In this document: positions 16,228 through 23,062 of the stretch, piece by piece
How the letters are laid out: every line of letters starts with the position of its first letter
How positions within the stretch are numbered: position 1 is the stretch's first letter
Assembly: GCA_023249305.1 (NCBI GenBank)
Contig: JAHFCU010000022.1
Coordinates: 1-37,984, forward strand
Reading direction: 5' to 3'
From: Gemmatimonadota bacterium
Lineage (GTDB): Bacteria > Gemmatimonadota > Gemmatimonadetes > Gemmatimonadales > Gemmatimonadaceae
DNA: 37,984 nucleotides
Position numbers and translations under genes: made by a program
The notes under the pieces: model-generated
Seen by the model: the letters and a program-made list of their open reading frames with translations, nothing else
The model's database searches: none
Told to the model about the DNA's origin: nothing

Positions 16228-17487
16228 GTGAACATCTCCGAGCTCCGGCGCCAGCCGCTTCCTGAACTCCTCGCCCTCGGCGAGTCGCTCGGCATTGCCG
16301 AAGCGGCCGCACTGCGCCGCACCGACCTCATCTTCCGCCTCGAGCACGCATTACTCGCGCGCGGCGACACGCTCAACGCCGAGGGCGTGCTCGAGATCGT
16401 GAAGGAAGGGCACGGCTTCCTGCGCAGCCCCGACAACAGCTATCTCGCGGGCGTCGCCGATGTCTACGTTTCGCAGACGCAGATCCGCCGCTTCAACGTG
16501 CGCACGGGCGACACCCTGCGCGGTCGCGTCCGTCCACCCAAGCCGTGGGAGAAGTACCTCGCGCTCCTGCAGGTGGAGAGCATCAACGGCCGGGAGCCCG
16601 AGGCGGTGCAGTCGCGCATCGCATTCGACAGCCTGCGGCCGGCGTACCCGAAGTCTCGCCTGCGCCTCGAGCGCGCCGATGGCGACCTCGCCATGCGCAT
16701 CGTGGATATCATCGCGCCACTTGGCAAGGGACAGCGCGGGCTCATCGTCGCCGCGCCGCGCGCCGGCAAGACGATCCTCCTGCAGAAGATGGCGCTCGCG
16801 ATCTCGGAGAATCACCCCGAAGTCACGCTCATCGTCCTTCTGATTGACGAGCGTCCGGAGGAAGTCACCGATTTTGTCGCCTCGGTGCCCGGCGCCGAGG
16901 TCGTCGCTAGCACCTTCGATGAGAAGGCCGCGCGCCACGTGCAGGTGGCAGAAATGACCATCGAGCGCGCCAAGCGACTCGTCGAGGACGGCCGCGACGT
17001 CGTCATCCTGCTCGACTCCATCACGCGGCTCGCGCGCGCGCACAACACCGTCCTCCCGATGTCGGGACGCCTGCTCTCGGGCGGTGTGGACGCCAAGGCC
17101 CTCGAGCGGCCCAAGAAGTTCTTCGGCGCCGCTCGCTCCATGGACAGCGGCGGCACGTTGACGATTGTCGCCACCGCACTCGTCGGCACCGGCTCGCGCA
17201 TGGACGAGGTCATCTTCGAGGAGTTCAAAGGCACCGGCAACATGGAGCTCGTGCTCGACCGCGACATCGCGAACCGGCGCATCTATCCCGCGGTGGACAT
17301 CCAGAAGTCGGGCACGCGCAAGGAAGAACTGCTCCTGACGCCCGAAGAGAAGAACCGCATCTTCCTCATCAGGCATTTTCTCGGTGACATGCCACCGGAG
17401 GAGCAGGTGTTGTTCCTCGCCAAGCGGATGGTGCGCACGAAGTCGAACGCGGAGTTCTTCAAGAAGATGGCGGAGGGCGATGTCTAG
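16228..17487 (+). CDS. rho: Transcription termination factor Rho
   Basis: 419 aa, the normal core size, from GTG 16228. Domains in order are an N-terminal helical Rho_N region (residues 1-45), a cold-shock-like RNA-binding domain ([20 protein letters not shown], then [16 protein letters not shown]), and the hexameric ATPase with Walker [11 protein letters not shown], Walker [15 protein letters not shown], and the R-loop/Q-loop [20 protein letters not shown]. Rho binds C-rich nascent RNA and uses ATP-driven translocation to release RNA polymerase. It lacks the long inserted N-terminal domain of some high-GC lineages. Its stop overlaps ruvX by 8 bp, so rho, ruvX, mltG and rlmI probably form one transcript. 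Confidence 0.97.
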   Translation: MNISELRRQPLPELLALGESLGIAEAAALRRTDLIFRLEHALLARGDTLNAEGVLEIVKEGHGFLRSPDNSYLAGVADVYVSQTQIRRFNVRTGDTLRGRVRPPKPWEKYLALLQVESINGREPEAVQSRIAFDSLRPAYPKSRLRLERADGDLAMRIVDIIAPLGKGQRGLIVAAPRAGKTILLQKMALAISENHPEVTLIVLLIDERPEEVTDFVASVPGAEVVASTFDEKAARHVQVAEMTIERAKRLVEDGRDVVILLDSITRLARAHNTVLPMSGRLLSGGVDAKALERPKKFFGAARSMDSGGTLTIVATALVGTGSRMDEVIFEEFKGTGNMELVLDRDIANRRIYPAVDIQKSGTRKEELLLTPEEKNRIFLIRHFLGDMPPEEQVLFLAKRMVRTKSNAEFFKKMAEGDV

Positions 17488-18007
17488 CCTCCCCGGCCGC
17501 ATTCTCGCCATTGACCTCGGCGACCGCCGCGTCGGGCTCGCGATGAGCGACCCGACACGTCTGATCGCGCAGCCCGCGGGTTTCCTCGAGCGGCGTGCCG
17601 GCAAGCGACCGCCGCTCACGGCGCTGCTCGCCAAGGCCACGGAGATCGGCGCGACCGCGTTCGTCGTCGGGCTGCCGCTCGACGAGACCGGCGACGACAC
17701 ACCGCGTGCGCTCGAAGCGCGGCGTCTGGCCCACGAACTCGAGACGCGCACCGGACATCCCGCACGATTACTCGACGAGCGCTTCACGACGGCGGCCGCG
17801 CTCCGCGCCGTCCAGGCGATGGAGGGCTCCACGCGCGGACGCCGAGGCGATGTCGATGCACTCGCCGCGACCGTGCTGCTCGAGCAGGCGTTGGCGCACG
17901 GCGCGCGGCTCTGGGCGCGCGAGAACGACGTGCATGAGGACGGCCGGCTGATGGCCGATGACGGCGCATCCGGCACGGGCAGCCGCGGGGGCAGCAATGC
18001 GCCGTAG
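17480..18007 (+). CDS. ruvX: Putative pre-16S rRNA nuclease / RuvX (YqgF)
   Basis: A 175-aa RNase H-fold protein. Motifs are ILAIDLGDRRVGLAMSD with the first catalytic Asp, FVVGLPLDETGDDT, DERFTTAAA with the Glu, and RRGDVDALAATVLLEQAL with the final Asp. YqgF/RuvX processes the 5' end of 16S rRNA in E. coli and is a candidate Holliday-junction resolvase in other bacteria. It has an extra acidic/glycine-rich C-terminal tail of about 30 residues. ATG 17480 overlaps the rho stop, and mltG starts 11 bp before its own stop, so it is translated within an operon. Confidence 0.92.
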   Translation: MSSLPGRILAIDLGDRRVGLAMSDPTRLIAQPAGFLERRAGKRPPLTALLAKATEIGATAFVVGLPLDETGDDTPRALEARRLAHELETRTGHPARLLDERFTTAAALRAVQAMEGSTRGRRGDVDALAATVLLEQALAHGARLWARENDVHEDGRLMADDGASGTGSRGGSNAP

Positions 18008-19085
18008 CGCACCTCGTGCCTTCGTCACGGCGCTGCTGAGCGTCGCCGCCGCGTGCGCAACGCCGACGGGGCCCCTGCAGAAGGTCACGATCCCCAAGGG
18101 CGTTCCGTTCCGCGTCGCCGCCGAGTCGCTGGCCGCGCATGGACTAGTGAGTAACGTGCGGCTCTTCGGCTTCTACGCCAAGCTGCGCGGCCGCGACCGC
18201 TCGATGCGCTACGGCACGTACCTGCTCGCTCGCGCCGTCAGCTGGAATGAGCTGTTGGACGACCTGCGCCGCGGACGCGGCATCGTGCACACCGTGACGA
18301 TCCCCGAGGGGTACGATCTCTCGCAGATCGTGCCGCTGGTCGCCGAGGCGCTCGACGTGTCGCGCGATTCCATCGAGATGGCGGTGCGCGACTCGTCGCT
18401 GCGCCGTCAGCTCGACGTTCCGACGCCGTCACTCGAAGGCTATCTATTCCCCGACACGTACACGTTTCCCGACAACGTCACGGCGCACGAGGCGGTGACG
18501 GCGATGGTGCGCCGCTTTCAGTCGCTCTGGCGGGCTGAGTGGGACTTCGCCCTCGACAGCCTGAAGCTCAGCCGGCACGATGCGGTGACGCTGGCGTCCA
18601 TCGTGGAACGTGAAGTGCGGCGCCGGGAGGAAGGGCCGGTGGTCGCGGCCGTCTATCTCAACCGCCTGCGCGCGCACATTCCGCTGCAGGCCGATCCGAC
18701 GGTGACGTACGCGCTCGGCAAGCGGCCAGGGCGAGTGTACTTCAAGGATCTCAGGATCAACTCGCCGTACAACACGTACAAGGTGCTCGGCCTTCCGCCG
18801 GGACCCATCGGCTCACCGGGTCTGGCGAGCCTCGTCGCCGCGCTGCATCCGGCCAAGGTGCCGTACCGATACTTCGTCGCACATCCGGACGGCCATCACG
18901 AGTTTCGCGCGACGTATAGCGAGCACCTCGAGGCGATTCGCCTCGTGCGCGCAGCGGCAGCTCCCGACTCGGCGACGCGTGAATTCCGTGCGCAGCGCGC
19001 CGCGCGCGACTCCGCCGCACGCGCTGCAGGCGCGCCCGTCGAATCGCTGCCGCCTATCGTCGCACCCAAGAAGAAGCGGCCGTAG
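17997..19085 (+). CDS. mltG: Endolytic murein transglycosylase
   Basis: 362 aa from ATG 17997, which has GGGGGC upstream; an earlier start at 17958 is less likely. The N-terminus (APRAFVTALLSVAAAC) is a membrane anchor or lipoprotein signal with a possible lipobox VAAAC, whereas E. coli MltG has a plain transmembrane anchor. A LysM-like segment follows (VTIPKGVPFRVAAESLAAHG), and the YceG/MltG domain has TIPEGYDLSQI, LEGYLFPDTYTF, the catalytic Glu in LASIVEREVRR, and QADPTVTYALG with NTYKVLGLPPGPIGSPG. It cleaves nascent glycan strands to set their length. The C-terminal 40 residues are Ala/Arg-rich, ending with a KKKRP tail. Confidence 0.94.
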   Translation: MRRSAPRAFVTALLSVAAACATPTGPLQKVTIPKGVPFRVAAESLAAHGLVSNVRLFGFYAKLRGRDRSMRYGTYLLARAVSWNELLDDLRRGRGIVHTVTIPEGYDLSQIVPLVAEALDVSRDSIEMAVRDSSLRRQLDVPTPSLEGYLFPDTYTFPDNVTAHEAVTAMVRRFQSLWRAEWDFALDSLKLSRHDAVTLASIVEREVRRREEGPVVAAVYLNRLRAHIPLQADPTVTYALGKRPGRVYFKDLRINSPYNTYKVLGLPPGPIGSPGLASLVAALHPAKVPYRYFVAHPDGHHEFRATYSEHLEAIRLVRAAAAPDSATREFRAQRAARDSAARAAGAPVESLPPIVAPKKKRP

Positions 19086-19095
19086 AACTCACCGC

Positions 19096-20265
19096 ATGCC
19101 CTCGCCGACTGCGATCGTCACTGTCCGAGGCGCGAAGCGCCTTGCCGCGGGGCACCCGTGGGTCTTCCGCAGCGACCTTGCCACGGCGCCCGACGCCGTC
19201 GCGGGCCCGGTGCGCATCGCCGATCCGCGGGGACACGCGCTCGGTTGGGCGTGGTGGAGCCCGGTGTCGGAGATCGTGCTGCGCCGCGTCGAACGTGACC
19301 CCGATATCGCGATCAACCGTGCGTGGTGGCGCGCGCGGCTCGCGCACGCGATCGAACGTCGCTCGCCGCTCGCGGCACTGACGAATGCGTGCCGGCTGGT
19401 TCATGGGGAGGGCGACGGCCTGCCTGCGCTCGTGGTGGATCGCTACGATTGCTGGCTCGTCGTGCAGGTTCTCTCAGCCGCCGTCGAGGCGCAGCGCGCG
19501 GTGGTCGTGGACGTGCTACTGGAACTCCTCGCGCCGGCCGGCATCCTCGCGCGCAACGACGCACCCGTTCGCGCGCGTGAGGGATTGCCGAAGGCGGTCG
19601 AGTTGCTCGCCGGCGCGGTGCCGGAGGAGATTCAGGTCAACGAACACGGCGTCGTCTACCTCGCCGCCCCGTGGACCGGACAGAAGACCGGAGCCTTTCT
19701 CGACCAACGCGAGAACCGCGTGATGCTGCGCGCCTACGCGCGCGGCCGCGCGCTCGACGTCTTCAGCTACCACGGGAGCTTCGCGCTGCATCTCGCGCGC
19801 GGTGCCGAATCGGTGACCGCGGTGGACGCCTCGGCGCACGCGCTCGAGCGGGCCCGCGTCAACGCGGCGCGTAACGGCATCGCCACCCTGTCGTGCGTGG
19901 AGGCCGACGCATTCGACTTCCTGCGCGACGCGGCGGCGCGCGGCGAACGCTACGATGTCATCGCGCTCGATCCACCAGCATTGGCGAAGAACCGGGGGAG
20001 CATCGCCGGCGCGCTGCGCGGCTACAAGGAGTTGAACCTGCGTGCCATGCGCCTGCTTGCACCCGGCGGCGTGCTGTTCACCGCGAGCTGCAGTTATCAT
20101 GTCACGAAGCCCATGTTCCTCGACGTCGTGCGCGAAGCGGCCGCCGACAGCCAGCGCCCGATGATCCTGCGCGCTCTCACGGGGCAGCCGCTTGACCATC
20201 CTGAAGTCGTGACGATCCCGGAAACCGGCTACCTCAAGGGCGTTCTGCTCGAGAACGGCGATTGA
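19096..20265 (+). CDS. rlmI: SAM-dependent rRNA methyltransferase, RlmI-like
   Basis: 389 aa. The N-terminal PUA domain (GAKRLAAGHPWVFRSDLA) is followed by an EEHEE-type linker region and a class I methyltransferase domain. Motif I is ALDVFSYHGSFALHLARGA, an acidic ribose-binding residue is in VTAVDASAHAL, motif IV is VIALDPPALAKNR and the motif VI cysteine is in FTASCSYHVT. The set matches the RlmI family, which methylates C5 of a cytosine in 23S rRNA (m5C1962 in E. coli). It starts 10 bp after mltG. Its 3' end overlaps the convergent mutM gene by 37 bp. Confidence 0.88.
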   Translation: MPSPTAIVTVRGAKRLAAGHPWVFRSDLATAPDAVAGPVRIADPRGHALGWAWWSPVSEIVLRRVERDPDIAINRAWWRARLAHAIERRSPLAALTNACRLVHGEGDGLPALVVDRYDCWLVVQVLSAAVEAQRAVVVDVLLELLAPAGILARNDAPVRAREGLPKAVELLAGAVPEEIQVNEHGVVYLAAPWTGQKTGAFLDQRENRVMLRAYARGRALDVFSYHGSFALHLARGAESVTAVDASAHALERARVNAARNGIATLSCVEADAFDFLRDAAARGERYDVIALDPPALAKNRGSIAGALRGYKELNLRAMRLLAPGGVLFTASCSYHVTKPMFLDVVREAAADSQRPMILRALTGQPLDHPEVVTIPETGYLKGVLLENGD

Positions 20266-21080
20266 CCGCGAGGCGCGCACGACGCGCGCTTGCCGATTTT
20301 CGCAGAGCGCTGACACTCCGGACAGAAGTAGGTGCTGCGCCCCGCCTGAGTCACGCGCTGCACGGGCGTGCTGCAACGCCGGCAGGCGCGTCCTTCGCGG
20401 TCGTAGACCTTGAACGGCCACTGGCGCGCGCCGTTGCGGTAGCGTCCCTGCCGCGCGAAACCATCGGCGATCGCCGTCTTGATGCCGCGCACGAGCGCGC
20501 GCAGCGGCGCCTCGCCGAGTGATTGTGCCGGCGCCGCCGGATCAATGCGCGCGCGCCACAGCGCCTCGGCGGCGTAGATGTTGCCCAAGCCGGCAACGAT
20601 GCGCTGGTCGAGGAGCGCGGGCTTGATGGCGCCTGACCGCCGGCTGAGCGCGGCGCGCAGGTGATCCGCGGTCAAGACATTCGGCTCTGGCCCGAGCACG
20701 AGACGCGGCGGATCACCGGGCGCGTGATAGGTCACGGTACACAAGGCACGTGAATCGACGAGGCACAGCCGCACGCCGTCGTTCGTCGTGAAGGCGACGC
20801 GCGTGTGTCGGGGGAGCGGATCCACCGACCCGGTGACTTCCCAGTCGCCATTCATGCGGAAGTGAACGGCGACAACGGCCCCGTCGTCTAGTATGACGTG
20901 TTGGTGCTTGGCGCGCCGTTCCACACGCACGACGCGTCGCCCCGCCACGCGACGCGCCGCCCGCGTCGGTAGCGCGCGCTGTTGCGATGCATGATGGGTC
21001 GTGACCGCGGCGATCGTGCGGCCGACGAGTGCGTGCCGCGCGACGGCGGCGGCCGCTTCCACTTCAGGGAGTTCGGGCAT
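20229..21080 (-). CDS. mutM: Formamidopyrimidine-DNA glycosylase (Fpg)
   Basis: 283 aa from ATG 21080, which gives the family N-terminus MPELPEVE: P2 is the Schiff-base nucleophile and E3 the general acid. K58 in RRAKHQHVIL is the conserved lysine (K57 in E. coli numbering). The helix-two-turn-helix is around GLGNIYAAEALWRARI. The C-terminal zinc finger has CRRC and CPEC pairs (RACRRCSTPV, YFCPECQ). Fpg removes 8-oxoguanine and ring-opened purines from DNA and nicks the backbone. A 12-residue basic/serine-rich tail follows the zinc finger. The gene is divergent from the methyltransferase-like gene with a 58-bp gap. Confidence 0.95.
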   Translation of the reverse strand: MPELPEVEAAAAVARHALVGRTIAAVTTHHASQQRALPTRAARRVAGRRVVRVERRAKHQHVILDDGAVVAVHFRMNGDWEVTGSVDPLPRHTRVAFTTNDGVRLCLVDSRALCTVTYHAPGDPPRLVLGPEPNVLTADHLRAALSRRSGAIKPALLDQRIVAGLGNIYAAEALWRARIDPAAPAQSLGEAPLRALVRGIKTAIADGFARQGRYRNGARQWPFKVYDREGRACRRCSTPVQRVTQAGRSTYFCPECQRSAKIGKRASCAPRGQSPFSSRTPLR

Positions 21081-21138
21081 TCGGTGATTGCTTTGCGGAC
21101 GCCGGAACTTACCTTGTGAGCAGCCTTCCAGCGTCGGC

Positions 21139-21927
21139 ATGTCTTCCCACCATCCCCGCTCACTCCGCCACGAATACGAGCTGTACGTCGAACGCGAGAT
21201 CGAGGATTACAAGAACTCGGTCCCTCGTTCGGCGCTGTTGTCGCTAGCGGATGAGGCGATGCGCCGCTTGGGCGCCGGAACCCAGATGGGGATGACCGAG
21301 CTGCTGCTCGCCGCGGAGGTGGACAAGCTCATCGCCCGCCGCCTGCGGCTGCCGATGTATGACACCTGGCGCAAGCGGCGTCAGCGCAACGCCACGGAGA
21401 TGCAGCGCCCAGAGCACTGGGGGCTGCGCGGCGACACGCCGCTCAAGGCGGTGATTCCCTCGCTGTCGGGATCTGGCTCGGTGCTCGTCACGGGGGCACG
21501 CGTTGAGGGATCGGCGCTCTATCTCGCGGCGAACGGCTGCGCGGTCACGGCCGTGGAGCCCGAACGGGAAGTGGTGGAGCGCATGATGGAAGCCGCGCGC
21601 GATGCGGGCCTCGATGAGAAGGTGCGCGGAAACGTGGGTGAGTTGCACACGTACCTGCACGGCTGGACGCCAACCAATCCGCTTACGGCGGTGGTGTGCA
21701 CGCCAGCCGCGTTCGCGGGCTTGTCGGCAGAGGAGCGCACGCGTGTCATCGAAGTGTTGAAGAGCGTGACTACCGATGGTGGTATGCATCTCGTTGAAAC
21801 GATCGTCGCCGGCTCGTCCATGATGGACGAAGAGGAGTTGCGGCAGCAGTACGACGGCTGGACGATTTCCATCGTGCCCGACAAGGGAGCATCGAAGACC
21901 TTCGTGGCGAAGAAGGCGGTTGCGTAA
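21139..21927 (+). CDS. SAM-methyltransferase-like protein of unknown target
   Basis: 262 aa. The N-terminal 95 residues are helical and charged (HEYELYVEREIEDYKNSV, then ALLSLADEAMRRLG). The C-terminal domain is Rossmann-like, with motif I as SVLVTGARVEGSALYLAANG followed by the acidic strand end VTAVEPEREVVERM. This resembles class I methyltransferases (TehB/UbiE-like), but motif I has Ala-Arg-Val-Glu in place of the usual glycine-rich loop. SAM binding is therefore uncertain. The start at 21139 is chosen because it begins the conserved charged region, and the gene ends in a strong terminator at 21972. The substrate is unknown. Confidence 0.6.
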   Translation: MSSHHPRSLRHEYELYVEREIEDYKNSVPRSALLSLADEAMRRLGAGTQMGMTELLLAAEVDKLIARRLRLPMYDTWRKRRQRNATEMQRPEHWGLRGDTPLKAVIPSLSGSGSVLVTGARVEGSALYLAANGCAVTAVEPEREVVERMMEAARDAGLDEKVRGNVGELHTYLHGWTPTNPLTAVVCTPAAFAGLSAEERTRVIEVLKSVTTDGGMHLVETIVAGSSMMDEEELRQQYDGWTISIVPDKGASKTFVAKKAVA

Positions 21928-21971
21928 CGAATTGACACGTACGCCGAAACTGCGTCGTGTCCGAACGAAAC

Positions 21972-21998
21972 AACCGCCCTTCATTGGGGCGGTTTTCT
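21972..21998 (+). terminator. Rho-independent terminator
   Basis: AACCGCCC (21972-21979) pairs with GGGCGGTT (21987-21994) around a small loop, followed by TTCTTG. It lies 45 bp after the methyltransferase-like gene. Confidence 0.85.
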
Positions 21999-22141
21999 TG
22001 TTCCTAAGCCATTGCATTACACCGTGTTAGATAGCCGAGGAAACTGGCATCTCTCGTGCAACGTCAAACCATTGTACTTCCATATGAAAGAACGAGCCCT
22101 GCCGCTCCTCGGCAGTGACCCCCCTTAGTTGGGACGCAGTC

Positions 22142-22303
22142 ATGGATCAGATTCGTCAGGCGGAAATCAGCGAGCAGGAACCCCTCGGCATCATCATCTC
22201 GCGCGGTTCGCGCGCTGAGGAGACGCCGCGACTGTCCGCGTACATTTGGGGTCCGGTCCCGATACCTGAACCGGCGGAGCCACCAAAGCCCGTCGCCGCA
22301 TAG
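22142..22303 (+). CDS. Possible small protein, 53 aa
   Basis: It begins MDQIRQAEISEQEPLGIIIS and ends in a proline-rich tail (GPVPIPEPAEPPKPVAA). It has an acidic N-terminal helix, a short strand-like IIIS segment and no signal or membrane segment. GTG 22115 is an alternative start. The Shine-Dalgarno sequence is weak. Support comes from its placement as the only open frame between two strong terminators (21972 and 22353), so something is transcribed here. I recognise no family. Confidence 0.4.
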   Translation: MDQIRQAEISEQEPLGIIISRGSRAEETPRLSAYIWGPVPIPEPAEPPKPVAA

Positions 22304-22352
22304 CGGCAAGATCACGGCACAGGACGCGGTGAGGCTTTGACACAATGTCGAC

Positions 22353-22382
22353 GGCCGACGGGGAAACCCGCCGGCCTTTTTC
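22353..22382 (+). terminator. Strong Rho-independent terminator
   Basis: GGCCGACGGG (22353-22362) pairs with CCCGCCGGCC (22367-22376) with one mismatch and a GAAA tetraloop, followed by TTTTTCG. It ends the 53-aa gene transcript. Confidence 0.85.
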
Positions 22383-22449
22383 GTTTCCTTCGGTGTCGCC
22401 GACTATTCACATTTGGAACCGGCGTCATGCCGGCGTTCATACAAACGCA

Positions 22450-22479
22450 CAGGGGAGCCGGCCAAAGCCAGCTCCCCTG
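22450..22479 (-). terminator. Hairpin downstream of the Lys/Ala peptide gene
   Basis: CAGGGGAGC (22450-22458) and GCTCCCCTG (22471-22479) form a perfect 9-bp stem. It lies 20 bp beyond the stop of the minus-strand 21-aa gene and probably terminates it. It is symmetrical and could act in both directions; T-runs are short. Confidence 0.6.
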
Positions 22480-22499
22480 TTTGCTCCGAAGAGCGAAGC

Positions 22500-22565
22500 T
22501 TACTTCTTCTTCGCGGCCTTCTTCGCGGGCTTCTTCGCCTTTTTCGCCTTCTTCTTGGCAGCCAT
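22500..22565 (-). CDS. 21-aa lysine/alanine-rich mini-protein (histone H1-tail-like)
   Basis: The product contains only Met, Ala, Lys and one Pro: MAAKKKAKKAKKPAKKAAKK plus a final Lys. The start has a strong ribosome site (AAAGGAG, 9 bp from ATG), and a hairpin terminator follows the stop, so it appears to be a genuine independent gene despite its size. The composition matches the repetitive C-terminal tails of bacterial histone H1-like (Hc1-type) proteins, which bind DNA or RNA non-specifically. Such short Lys/Ala genes are easily missed in annotation. An opposite-strand Phe-rich frame here is its shadow. The function as a nucleic-acid binding or condensing peptide is inference. Confidence 0.65.
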   Translation of the reverse strand: MAAKKKAKKAKKPAKKAAKKK

Positions 22566-22754
22566 TGTGCTAACTCCTTTCAAGGAGGGTCTTTCCCTGG
22601 CGATTCCCCGGTGAATCGCTGGGTTATGCCGCCATGTCGACACGACGGCAACTCGTGCACGGCCCCGAAGGGCGCGTAGTCAGTCAGTGTTTCAGCATTC
22701 GGAAACAGCACGCGCGACGTCATCGAACTGCATTGCATCGAATTCGCCGCGCAT

Positions 22755-22774
22755 CAATCGTGCATACACGATTG
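22755..22774. repeat. Inverted repeat CAATCGTG-CATA-CACGATTG
   Basis: A perfect 8-bp inverted repeat with a 4-bp spacer, 20 bp long, typical in size for a dimeric regulator operator. It lies about 290 bp upstream of the formate dehydrogenase start. Confidence 0.5.
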
Positions 22775-22835
22775 TATGAGGATTGAAATCGCGCAAGTAC
22801 CGCCGACACAATTCTTTTTCGGCGTCGTTGATGAT

Positions 22836-22849
22836 TCAACGCGCGTTGA
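22836..22849. repeat. Perfect 14-bp palindrome TCAACGCGCGTTGA
   Basis: Every base pairs with its mirror. It lies about 215 bp upstream of the formate dehydrogenase gene. The related half-site TTGAT appears on both sides (22828-22833 and 22846-22851). It is operator-like. Confidence 0.45.
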
Positions 22850-22933
22850 TTGTACGTGCAACAGCTGCATCAACTGAACGAAGCAACGCGTGCGTCACGA
22901 TCATCACGCATTCGCCACACTGCGCATTCGACG

Positions 22934-22950
22934 ATTCTCCTCTGGAGAAT
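22934..22950. repeat. Inverted repeat ATTCTCC-TCT-GGAGAAT
   Basis: A perfect 7-bp inverted repeat with a 3-bp spacer, 113 bp before the GTG start of the formate dehydrogenase gene. It is the closest of the three palindromes and the most likely to control that gene. Confidence 0.45.
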
Positions 22951-23062
22951 TTCACGCGCGCCGTGAGGCGCACGCGGCGAGTGAACGCGCCGCGACCCGA
23001 TTGCGATTCGCCGTCACGCCCTCGAACTTTAGGGCGGTCGCGTAATCGCCGAGGTTGCCCGA

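Larger units (their letters stand above)
22566..23062. promoter_or_regulatory. Gene-free 497-bp stretch with three palindromes
   Basis: No convincing gene is found. The stretch is visibly less GC-rich than its flanks, holds the promoter of the minus-strand mini-protein at its left and of the formate dehydrogenase gene at its right. It contains three operator-like inverted repeats, listed separately. It is the longest non-coding stretch in the window. Confidence 0.6.

Noticed and set aside
22345-22614. Plus-strand Phe-rich hydrophobic frame that could look like a membrane protein
   Set aside because: It is the antisense of the Lys/Ala mini-gene (Lys codons read as Phe and Leu), and it runs through a terminator.
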